Positions 8,081 to 16,122 of a stretch of DNA of 64,000 nt are shown piece after piece (the first letter of the stretch is position 1; each line of letters starts with the position of its first letter). A program made the translations under genes and the position numbers. Below the pieces are notes generated by a model that searched no databases, was not told where the DNA came from, and saw only the letters and a program-made list of their open reading frames with translations. The stretch is from JALYXI01 sp963795835 (GTDB taxonomy: Bacteria > Acidobacteriota > Terriglobia > Bryobacterales > Bryobacteraceae): positions 248,001 to 312,000 of the forward strand of contig CAWCJC010000009.1 in NCBI GenBank assembly GCA_963795835.1. The letters run 5' to 3'.

Positions 8081-8849
8081 AGCCCTGTTCGCGGATCTCG
8101 CGTAACACGTCGAAGTAGTGGGTGAGCACGGCTCCGGCGACGAGTTCGCCGGTCTTGTAGATGCCGAGCGTGGAGGCGCTCCCTACCCATTTCAGATTTG
8201 CCAACGCCATGCCACCGGCCAAAACGAGCAGCGGCTTATCCTGCGCCGCGGCTTCGGCGCGAAGCTTAGTCCAGAAATCATCGAGCACCGCGGCCGAGGG
8301 TAGATGGGGAGCCGGCATCTTGCGGACTTCATCGCGCAGAGCGTGCCACTCCGCTCGCATCTCCGCCACGTGCAAGGGAGGCGCCGTTAAGACCTGCGTC
8401 ATCTGCTCACTGCAGCGTTCCAGGCCATCGAGCAACTGGTCTACAGTTTCAAACCGCGCGTTGCCTTCGAGCAGGCCTTCCTGCCGAAGCGTCTCGCCGA
8501 TTTCATGGATAAGATGGCGGCCGGTGCCGGAGAGATCCGCCAAGGCTGCGGTGATCCAAACCGGCGAGGCCCGAAAGGCCAGCATGCCGACCCAGCCCAC
8601 GCCGTGGCCGGCAGCGCGACGAAGGAGGAAATCTTGGGCGAGTTGCTCGGCTTGGGGATAGACGCCTTCTACCTGCCCGACCTGCTCGATCAGGTAGCGG
8701 AGCGTGAGCTCGACCATGTTGCGGTACAGGCTGGTGCGGCGGACTGCAATGGGTACGGTGACATTGCCGATTTCGCGCAGCAATCCGGCTGCAAGCGCGG
8801 TTACCGACCGCACAACGCGCTCCGGCAAGGACAACAGATAAGACCTCAT
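7980..8849 (-). CDS. Conserved-looking protein of unknown function
   Basis: About 289 residues, mostly predicted helical, no signal peptide. There are Ala/Leu-rich amphipathic helices at 8-30, two weakly hydrophobic stretches (GVGWVGMLAFRASPVWITAAL near 80-100; LLVLAGGMALANLKWVG near 200-216), and a basic-aromatic C-terminus. I do not recognise the family; a distant EcsC-like or membrane-surface protein is possible but unsupported. An alternative GTG start is at 8861. It follows the SDR gene by about 28 bp on the same strand, suggesting cotranscription. Its last 101 bp lie antisense to the end of lnt. Confidence 0.6.
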   Translation of the reverse strand: MRSYLLSLPERVVRSVTALAAGLLREIGNVTVPIAVRRTSLYRNMVELTLRYLIEQVGQVEGVYPQAEQLAQDFLLRRAAGHGVGWVGMLAFRASPVWITAALADLSGTGRHLIHEIGETLRQEGLLEGNARFETVDQLLDGLERCSEQMTQVLTAPPLHVAEMRAEWHALRDEVRKMPAPHLPSAAVLDDFWTKLRAEAAAQDKPLLVLAGGMALANLKWVGSASTLGIYKTGELVAGAVLTHYFDVLREIREQGFTHWWSREFRPYLRAAAVQFSREHESSTERILR

Positions 8850-8877
8850 CGCAGTTCCCACGCTGGGCGCACCAAGA

Positions 8878-9639
8878 TTACCTCGGGCGCATGATCGCGG
8901 CGGCCATTCTGGCGGTTAAGCTTCTGGGGACCAGCCGTGTCGAGAAGGCCATCAGGCGGTTTTGCAGGCCTGTGATGATGGTTCCCTGTCCGAGCTTCAT
9001 CGCCCGATAGCCGAGCTCCGCGACTTCTTGCGACGTCATTGTTTTCTCCTTTGCGAACAGGCCGGCGCTGGCACCGCTGACTTGCGCGAATTCCGTAGCT
9101 GTAGGGCCGGGGCAGAGGGCTGTCGCGGTTACGCCGGTGCCGCGCAGTTCTTCATTGAGCGCGAGTGAGAACGAGAGCACGTAGGCTTTGGTGGCGCAGT
9201 AAACCGACATGAAAGGGCCCGGCTGGAATGCCGCCGTGGAGGCAACGTTGAGGATGCGGCCGTTCTTCCGGGCGATCATCCCGGGGACAAAGAGCCGGCT
9301 CAGCACTGTGAGGGCACGGATATTCAGATCAATCTCGCCCGCCTGCCCGTCGAGAGGCAGTTCGGCAAAGCGGCCCGCCAGACCATAGCCCGCATTGTTC
9401 ACTAGCACTTGGACTTCAAGCGATTCGCAGGCTTGGGCAAGTTCAGCAGGTCCGTTAGAGGCGCCGAGATCGCAGACCACTACCTTGGTTTTCCGGCCTC
9501 CTACTTCGATTTGGCGGGCCAACTCGCGCAACGGGGCTTCGCGCCGTGCTGTGAGGATTACGTCGTAATCGCGGGCGCAACATTTCGCCAGATCCGCGCC
9601 TATGCCTGCCGAAGCGCCGGTAATCAATGCCCATGCCAT
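8878..9639 (-). CDS. Short-chain dehydrogenase/reductase
   Basis: 253-residue classical SDR. The NAD(P) Rossmann motif is TGASAGIG (residues 7-14), followed by the NNAG motif near 86-89 and a catalytic Ser-Tyr-Lys set in NVASTAAFQPGPFMSVYCATK. A basic pair just after the second strand (TARREA) hints at NADP preference. It is closest in style to DltE/YqjQ-type SDRs of unknown substrate. TACATT lies 6 nt before the ATG, again compatible with a leaderless mRNA. The unknown gene at 7980-8849 lies directly downstream. Confidence 0.88.
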   Translation of the reverse strand: MAWALITGASAGIGADLAKCCARDYDVILTARREAPLRELARQIEVGGRKTKVVVCDLGASNGPAELAQACESLEVQVLVNNAGYGLAGRFAELPLDGQAGEIDLNIRALTVLSRLFVPGMIARKNGRILNVASTAAFQPGPFMSVYCATKAYVLSFSLALNEELRGTGVTATALCPGPTATEFAQVSGASAGLFAKEKTMTSQEVAELGYRAMKLGQGTIITGLQNRLMAFSTRLVPRSLTARMAAAIMRPR

Positions 9640-9681
9640 AACTCAAATGTACGCTCTCGAACCGGGTGATAAAGTCTTCTG

Positions 9682-10589
9682 ATGACAAATTTCAAATTTG
9701 TTTTCTATGTTTTTGCCATTACGTTTGTTGGTTGCGGGATGCTTCCCGCACAAGCGACGCGTACTTGGGTATCGGGTGTCGGGGACGACGCAAATCCCTG
9801 CAGCCGTACGGCGCCGTGCAAGACTTTCACCGGGGCGTTTTTCAAGACCACACCGGGAGGCGAGATCGACGTACTCGATCCGGGCGGATTCGGAGCGATT
9901 ATCATCAATCACTCCATTACAATCGAGGGCGGCAGTTCCCTGGCGAGCGTGCTGGCAACTTCGGGATCAAACGGGATTGTGGTGGCAGCTGGAGCCAACG
10001 ATGTTGTCACGCTACGGCACTTAACGATCCAGGGCGCGGGATCGGGCCTGAATGGAATTCGTTTCACGAGCGGCAAGGCGCTTCACATCCAGCATTGCGA
10101 GATTGCGCAGTTTACGTCGCACGGCGTCGATATGGAGCCCAGTACAGCGGGGGCGCAACTCGAGATGACGGATTCGGTAAGCCAGGATAACGGGGGCAAC
10201 GGATTCTATGCCGTGGGGCCGGGCAATTATGTCTTTGCGACGATTGACAACTCGCGATTCGCAAACAATAACAACGGGATTGTGGCCTCCGACTACAGCA
10301 AGCTCGCAATTCGAAACAGCACGGCTTCGGGGAACGCGCAGGCCGGAATCTTGGCGTGGCGAACGCGGGGCAAGCGGTGATCAGCGTGGCAAACTCGACT
10401 TCGGCGAACAACTCGACGGGCTTGCAAGCTGGCGGGGGGTCGGCCGTGTCGAGCGTGCGGGTGAGTGGTCTGTCGCTCTTCATCAATGCGAACGGATTTG
10501 TGTCGCTGAGCAATGGCTCGATCGCCAGTTTCGGTAATAACTACAACTCCGGAAGTGGAGCGCCCAATACTACGCTGCCGGTTCAATAG
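9682..10589 (+). pseudogene. Secreted right-handed beta-helix protein, frameshifted
   Basis: A signal peptide (residues 1-25, FVFYVFAITFVGCGMLPAQA) is followed by repeating beta-helix coils typical of NosD/pectate-lyase-like proteins (ITIEGGSS, LTIQGAGSGLNGI, NSRFANNNNGIVAS, NSTASGNAQAG). The first frame closes at 10380. The coil pattern continues without a gap in the -1 frame from about 10350 (LGVANAGQAVISVANSTSAN) and stops at 10589. One base appears to be missing near 10350; no slippery heptamer is present, so programmed frameshifting is unlikely. Total would be about 300 residues. The 3' end overlaps the convergent acyl-CoA synthetase gene by 20 bp. The ligand or function is unknown. Confidence 0.7.
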
Positions 10590-12162
10590 GGCCGCCCGAG
10601 GAAGGGGGAACCGAGGCTGCGTCCAGACCGAGGCGCGCGGCCAGACCCAGGCGCTGCAACTTACCGGTGGGGCCTAGAGGAATTTCCGGAACGAACAGGA
10701 TTTGGCGGGGGAGTTTGGCGCGGGCAAGTTGTTTGGCTGCGGCTTGGAGCAAGTCCCGGTCCGTGACGGTGAAGCCCGGGCGCAAGACGACGGCGGCGGC
10801 AACTTGTTCGCCAAGTAGAGCATGAGGGGCAGCAAAAGCAACGGCTTGGGAAATTCCAGGATGCTGCAGCAGCGCGTCTTCCACTTCATAGGGAGAGATT
10901 TTCTCGCCACCGCTGTTGATCAGTTCCTTGAGGCGTCCGGTGAGGGTCAGGAGGCCTTCAGTGTTCAGGAAGCCCTGGTCGCCCGTGCGAAACCACTCGC
11001 CGTGGAAAGCGGTTTCATTCGCTCCGGCGGGCTCAAGATAGCCGCCGGTAAGCTGGGGGCCGCGCAGGACGACCTCGCCGGTTTCATTCGGGCGTAACAG
11101 CGCGCCTTCAGCGGTCATGATGGCGATTTCGAGTCCGGTTGAGGTGCCGACGGTATTCCGGTAACGCTCTCCGCCGGGCAGACGGACGCTCGAAATCTGG
11201 TGGGCCGCTTCCGTCATGCCATAGGCGTTGAGTACGGGTACGCCGAAAGTGGTTTCGAGTTGGTCCCAGACGGAGGGATGGAGCGGTGCGGAGGAAGAGC
11301 GGACGAGACGGAGCTTGTGGGTGCCAAGCGTTGCGGCATTGTGACGCGCGCGGGCGAGAATCGTTTGGTGCATGGTGGGCACGGCGGTGTACCAGGTGGC
11401 ACCGGAGGTAGCGAGCCAGGAGAAGAAACTGGTGGCCTGAAAGCCCGGCGCGCATAATACGGTGGCCCCGGCTACAAGGGAGGCAAGCAGGCCTGCGACC
11501 AGTCCATGAATGTGGAAAAGCGGCATCAGAGAGAGGCACCGGTCTTCCGGGTTGAGGTGCAAGACTTCAGCAACGCTTCGGGACGACAGAAGGAGATTGG
11601 CCTGCGTGAGCGGAACCAGCTTAGGGCGGGAGGTCGTGCCGGAAGTATGCAGCAGGAGCGCGACATCGCCCGCCTCAGGGAGACTGTGGTTGCAAGGCGT
11701 CTCTGAGACTCTTGCGCCTTTGGCATCCAGAGTATAGGTTCCGGCCGGATGGCCAGCGGTAACCATCCGAAGGGAAAGAGCACCGCACTCATGCGCCGCC
11801 GCAATTTGTTCATCGGCTTCTGAGGCCCCGGTGATCAGGGCGCGCGCCTGAACATCTCTGAGAACAAAAGAGACTTCCGCGGCAGTGTACGCAGGGTTGA
11901 GGGGCGCTACGCGGCAATAAGTGACAAGCGCCAGGAAAAGGGCGGCGGTTTCCGGACCGTTGCGGAGAGAGAGGGCGATGGTATCCGTGTTAGAAAATCC
12001 AGCCTGTTGAAGGAATCCGTGGGTCTGGTTGATTTGATCGCGAAGGGCTGCATAGGTGAGTCCGTTTCCGTAAACATCGGCCAGTGCTAATCGCGAGTTG
12101 TCCGGGTTACCGAGTAAGCTGATAATTAAATTTGGGGTGCTCAATTTTTTCACGGGCCGCAA
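10570..12162 (-). CDS. Acyl-CoA synthetase, oxalate-CoA ligase (Pcs60/AAE3)-like
   Basis: 530-residue ANL-superfamily AMP-forming ligase. Motifs in order: HTSGTTSRPKLVPLTQ (P-loop-like A3), LPLFHIHGL-type segment (LMPLFHIHGLVAG), TWYTAVPTMHQ, NAYGMTEAAHQ (A5), WFRTGDQG (A7), TGRLKELINSGGEKISPYE (A8) and the C-terminal catalytic Lys in GPTGKLQR (A10). The SGTTSRPK form together with HIHGLVAG and WYTAVPT is characteristic of the Pcs60/AAE3 group, several of which activate oxalate; the substrate here is inferred only from family. The start is TTG at 12162 or possibly GTG at 12153. Divergent from the LpxD-like gene across 18 bp. Confidence 0.85.
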   Translation of the reverse strand: MRPVKKLSTPNLIISLLGNPDNSRLALADVYGNGLTYAALRDQINQTHGFLQQAGFSNTDTIALSLRNGPETAALFLALVTYCRVAPLNPAYTAAEVSFVLRDVQARALITGASEADEQIAAAHECGALSLRMVTAGHPAGTYTLDAKGARVSETPCNHSLPEAGDVALLLHTSGTTSRPKLVPLTQANLLLSSRSVAEVLHLNPEDRCLSLMPLFHIHGLVAGLLASLVAGATVLCAPGFQATSFFSWLATSGATWYTAVPTMHQTILARARHNAATLGTHKLRLVRSSSAPLHPSVWDQLETTFGVPVLNAYGMTEAAHQISSVRLPGGERYRNTVGTSTGLEIAIMTAEGALLRPNETGEVVLRGPQLTGGYLEPAGANETAFHGEWFRTGDQGFLNTEGLLTLTGRLKELINSGGEKISPYEVEDALLQHPGISQAVAFAAPHALLGEQVAAAVVLRPGFTVTDRDLLQAAAKQLARAKLPRQILFVPEIPLGPTGKLQRLGLAARLGLDAASVPPSSGGPIEPAA

Positions 12163-12180
12163 TAAAGGTGAGCCGGTAAT

Positions 12181-13101
12181 TTGAGAATAACGGGTAAAGT
12201 ACTTCTAAGTTCTTTTGCGGGCCTCGCTGATTTTACCGTCCTGCGCGACGGCGAATTTCAAAATCTCGGGTTTCTGATTGACCATCGGCCTGAAATGCTT
12301 TCTTTTTTGGAAAGCGAGCGATATCTTCCCGCGCTTCTGAAGAATAACGCGGTTTGCGCGGTGGTGGCTGCGCCGGAACTGATGGCCAAGATACCGGCGC
12401 GCCTAGCTTTGGCTGTGTGTGACCAGCCCCGAATCGGATTTGCGAAGCTTCATAATTGTTTAACAGAAAATGGGTTTTATTGGCAGGATCACGCCACGGT
12501 AATTCATCCGGATGCCAAGGTGCATCCCCGGGCTTTTGTAGCGGAACGGAATGTCAAGATCGGGCCGGAAACCACTGTGGGACCGAACGCAACCTTGTTG
12601 GAGCGTTGCATTATCGGCGCGGGAGTTCAAATTGGGGCCGGCGCCGTGTTGGGCGGTGTGGGGTTCCAAACAGCGCGAACGTCCAGCGCGATTCTGGAAA
12701 TGAGCCACGCGGGGGGATTGGTGGTGGAGGATGGGGTACAGATTCTGCAAGGTGCGGTAATTGCGACGGGGCTGTTCCGGAACAACACGGAACTGGGGCG
12801 CGACGCGCGGATTGGGGCGCAATCCTTTCTTTCGCACGGCGTGCAAGTTGGGGAGCGGGCTTTTGTGGGACATGGGTCCGTCATCAACGGCAACGTCATC
12901 CTCGGCCGAGAAGCGTGGATTGGCCCAGGAGCCGTGATCGCGCAGAATTTGCATGTGTGCGACGGGGCGTCTGTGAGCCTGGGCAGCGTGGTGATTCGCC
13001 ACGTTAAGACGCGGACGCAGGTGAGCGGCAACTTCGCCATTACCCACAGGCGATTGCTGCGGCATCTGGCTTCTGTGGAGTCGGATAACGGCGCGGTGTG
13101 A
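12181..13101 (+). CDS. LpxD-like left-handed beta-helix acyltransferase
   Basis: 306 residues. The N-terminal region (1-100) resembles the uridine-binding domain of LpxD. A hexapeptide-repeat left-handed helix (105-265) and a short helical tail (HRRLLRHLAS) follow. Repeats such as IGPETTVGPNATL, IGAGVQIGAGAVLGGVGF and IGPGAVIAQN are clear. The usual LpxD catalytic AHNVQIG segment appears as SHGVQVGE, so His is kept with altered neighbours, and the family DRGAxDDT segment is replaced by TGLFRNNTELG. It probably N- or O-acylates a nucleotide-linked sugar, perhaps not in lipid A. It overlaps the next glycosyltransferase gene by 4 nt (GTGA). Start is TTG. Confidence 0.7.
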   Translation: MRITGKVLLSSFAGLADFTVLRDGEFQNLGFLIDHRPEMLSFLESERYLPALLKNNAVCAVVAAPELMAKIPARLALAVCDQPRIGFAKLHNCLTENGFYWQDHATVIHPDAKVHPRAFVAERNVKIGPETTVGPNATLLERCIIGAGVQIGAGAVLGGVGFQTARTSSAILEMSHAGGLVVEDGVQILQGAVIATGLFRNNTELGRDARIGAQSFLSHGVQVGERAFVGHGSVINGNVILGREAWIGPGAVIAQNLHVCDGASVSLGSVVIRHVKTRTQVSGNFAITHRRLLRHLASVESDNGAV

Positions 13102-14573
13102 GAGTACTGCTCACCAACAACACTCTGGATGTACGGGCAGGGACGGAGTTGTATGTTCGCGATGTGGCCGTGGAGCTCTTACGGCGGGGCCACAAGCCCG
13201 TGGCGTACAGTACTCGCCTGGGGCAGGTTGCGCGTGAGTTGCGAGAGGCGACTGTCCCCGTAATTTCTAAATTAGAAATGTTGGGTGAAGAGCCCGACTT
13301 AATTCATGGCCAGCATCACTATGAAACTCTCTCGGCAATGCTGCATTTTCCCCGAACACCGGCGATTTCATATTGTCACGGCTGGCTTCCCTGGGAGGAG
13401 GCACCTCTGCGTTTTCCGCGAATTCTGCAGTATGTGGCGGTGGATGAAGTCTGCAGGGAGCGCTTGATCGCGGAAGGGGGAATCGACCCTTCCAAGATCG
13501 ACCTGTTGCTGAACTTTTTCGACAGCCGTCTGTTTCCGCCGAGAGGGCCGCTCCCTGAGAAGCCCCTGAACGCACTGGCGTTCAGCAATTTATTCTCAGA
13601 AGCGGCGGATTTGCCGGTCTTGCGGGAAGCGTGCGACCGCCAGGGAATTGAACTTCATGCCGCGGGATTAGCGGCACGGAATGTGGAGACAGATACCGGC
13701 GCGCTGCTGGCGAAATACGACATTGTGTTCGCGAAAGCGAGAGCCGCGATTGAGGCGATGGCGGTGGGGGCTGCCGTCGTTTTGTGCAACCCCGGGCGGC
13801 TGGGGCCACTCGTCACGGCCCGCAAATTTGCGTCGCTGCGACCTTTGAATTTCGGGATTCGCACGCTGGACCGTCCGCTGGAGATGGACGGATTGATGGA
13901 GGAGCTCCGCGGTTACAATTCCGCGGATGCGGCCATGGTTTCGCAAAAGGTTCGGGCGGAATGCGAACTCAGGCCCGCGGTGGATCGAATCATCGAGCTT
14001 TATGAAAGGGTGATCGCGGAGGCGCGAACCAGTCCACTGGAGGTGTCGATCGAGGGTGATCGCGCCGCTGCGCGGTATCTGGAAGATCCGCCGCCCCGGT
14101 TCAAAGAATCGGCGCTGGAGGTGGATCGGAACCGTTGGGTGAAGCGGTGTTTGGCAGCGGAAACGGCCTTAAGGGAGTTGGCGAGCGGGGAAGCACCGTT
14201 GCCGCAGGATCCAAACAGTGCCTTTCGCGATCCGCTTGCTGCGCACGTTTCGGACTTTAGCGTTATTGAGGGCGGGGCGCCGGGGTTCCTCGAGAGCCTG
14301 GAAGAGAAGGGTGACAGCCTGTGGGTTCGCGGATGGGCAATCCAACCGGGAACAAGGCGTCCGGCAACTCATGTGATGTTTGCTGATCGCGAGGGGCGAA
14401 TTTTCGGCACCGCTCTGGTGGGAGCGGCTCGCTCCGATGTGGCGCTGGTGCACGGGGCGGAGGCGTTAAACTCGGGATTCGACGCGCGCATCGGCAAGCC
14501 TGCCGGAGGCACTGCGGGCGGGATTACCTGCCTAAGTTTCACGCTGGGCGAGAAGGAAGCGTTCTCTTTTTAG
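13098..14573 (+). CDS. Glycosyltransferase-like protein (GT-B fold) with C-terminal extension
   Basis: 491 residues. The N-terminal half looks like a GT4 enzyme: MRVLLTNNTLDVRAGTELYV with the Gly-Thr-Glu acceptor loop, and ISYCHGWLPWE. The GT4 donor-site EX7E motif is degenerate: AKARAAIEAMAVGAAVVLCN occupies that region with Ala in place of the first Glu. The C-terminal 130 residues include a beta-rich domain (LWVRGWAIQP, HVMFADREGRIFG) like the ornamental domain often appended to methyltransferases and glycosyltransferases of surface polysaccharide loci. It is coupled to the LpxD-like gene, so a shared role in an acylated surface glycan is likely. No membrane segment. Confidence 0.7.
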   Translation: MRVLLTNNTLDVRAGTELYVRDVAVELLRRGHKPVAYSTRLGQVARELREATVPVISKLEMLGEEPDLIHGQHHYETLSAMLHFPRTPAISYCHGWLPWEEAPLRFPRILQYVAVDEVCRERLIAEGGIDPSKIDLLLNFFDSRLFPPRGPLPEKPLNALAFSNLFSEAADLPVLREACDRQGIELHAAGLAARNVETDTGALLAKYDIVFAKARAAIEAMAVGAAVVLCNPGRLGPLVTARKFASLRPLNFGIRTLDRPLEMDGLMEELRGYNSADAAMVSQKVRAECELRPAVDRIIELYERVIAEARTSPLEVSIEGDRAAARYLEDPPPRFKESALEVDRNRWVKRCLAAETALRELASGEAPLPQDPNSAFRDPLAAHVSDFSVIEGGAPGFLESLEEKGDSLWVRGWAIQPGTRRPATHVMFADREGRIFGTALVGAARSDVALVHGAEALNSGFDARIGKPAGGTAGGITCLSFTLGEKEAFSF

Positions 14574-14597
14574 TAAGCGCGTTTCCGCGCGTTGCTC

Positions 14598-14603
14598 TAG
14601 AAT
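14598..14603 (+). promoter_or_regulatory. -10-like box of the amidase gene
   Basis: TAGAAT ends 8 nt before the amidase ATG and 24 nt after the stop of the preceding gene. It matches the leaderless spacing seen at lexA and other starts in this window. No clear -35 is seen. Confidence 0.4.
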
Positions 14604-14611
14604 GTGCTGAT

Positions 14612-16118
14612 ATGCTTAACCGCCGAACCTTTCTGATGAGCTCCGCCGCGGCAGTTGCTTTGTCCCAGGGCGACGCGCAGAGTCCGAGTGAGGACGTTTC
14701 CGCGCTGACACTGGCCGAAGCCTCCCGCCGCATCCGCTCGGGTTCGGTGACCTCCGTCGCGCTCACCGAAGCCTGCCTTGCCCGAATCGATTCTTATAAT
14801 CCGCTGATCAATGCCTTCATCACCGTGTTGCGCGAGCAGTCGCTGGCGCAGGCACGCGTGTTGGATGCGGAGGCGAAGGCGGGTAAATTTCGGAGTCCGC
14901 TGCACGGGATTCCACTGGCGCTGAAGGACAACATCGATACCGCGGGGATTCGCACGACAGCGGCCAGCGCGGTGTTCGACGATCGCGTACCCGCGGAGGA
15001 TGCGGAGGTGACGCGGCGATTGAAGCTCGCGGGAGCGGTGACCATCGGGAAAGCAAATCTGCATGAATTCGCGTTCGGGGGGACATCGACGACCAGCTAT
15101 TTTGGGCCGGTGAGGAATCCGTGGTCGCTCGGGCGGGCACCGGGCGGATCCTCGGGAGGATCGGCGGCGGCGGTTTCCACGGACTGTTGTTTCGGGGCGC
15201 TCGGGACGGATACGGGCGGCTCCATTCGAACGCCGTCTTCGTATTGTTCCGTGGTGGGTTTGAAACCGACGTATGGTCTGGTTTCGATTCGCGGGATTAT
15301 TCCGCTGACTTACTCCCTGGACCACTGCGGGCCTATTACGCGCACGGTGGAAGACGCCGCGATGATCTTAAACCATCTGACCGGGTATGACCGGCTGGAC
15401 ATCGCGAGCGTGGAGCATGCGCGCGAGGATTACGTTGCGCTCTCGAAACAGCCCGTGAGCGGGATGAGAATCGGCGTGCTGCGCGCGCCCTTTTTCGACA
15501 TGCTGGACCCGGATGTGCGGTCGACTGTGGAAACGGCGATTGCGCAGGTGGGGAAGCTGACGAAAACGATGCGCGATGCGACGCTGCCTTCGACGCGCGG
15601 GATTACGCTCCAAGGCGAGACGTTCGCCTACCACGAAGAGTACTTCACGCATGGCAGCCAGCGGTACATGATTTCAACGCGGCGGTCTTTGCAGGCGAGC
15701 CAGAACGCAAAGGCCGCAGACTACGTGCGCGGCCGATGGAAACTGGATTTGCTGCGGCGCACGATTGACGATGCGTTCACGGACTTCGACCTGGTGGTGC
15801 TGCCGACCAGGAGGCACACGCCGCGCACCGTCAATGCTTCGATCAAGCGGGAAGAGACGGAGAAAACGCGGAATCCGGAATTGGAGAACACGGGGCAGTT
15901 CAATATGTACGGGATTCCGGCGATCAGCGTACCGTGCGGGTTCAATCGGGAGGGACTGCCGATCGGGCTCATGATCGCGGGGCCGCGTTTTTCTGAAGGG
16001 CAGAGTGCTGGCGCTGGCGCGGGCATATGAGCAGGCGACAGAGTGGCATAGCAAGCGGCCGCCGATCACGCCTACTACCGCGGTACCGCCACTGGCGGTG
16101 GAGACAGAGGACAAGTAG
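14612..16118 (+). CDS. Amidase-signature enzyme with a frameshift near its 3' end
   Basis: Amidase family (GatA-like, about 500 residues expected). A Tat-type leader (NRRTFLMSSAAAVAL) indicates export. The Ser-cisSer-Lys triad is Lys105 (ALKDNID), a serine of GGSSGGS (178-184) and Ser204 (DTGGSIR). As read, the frame closes at 16030 with an unnatural tail after GPRFSEG (GQSAGAGAGI). Dropping one G of the GGG at 15999-16001 restores the conserved end RVLALARAYEQATEWH and closes at 16118, 4 nt before the next gene. So the true gene almost surely ended at 16118; whether the extra base is biological or an assembly error is open. Substrate unknown. Confidence 0.8.
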
Positions 16119-16122
16119 CACG

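Noticed and set aside
10345..10380. Programmed -1 frameshift in the beta-helix gene
   Set aside because: No X-XXY-YYZ slippery heptamer or downstream hairpin is visible; a point deletion or assembly error is simpler.
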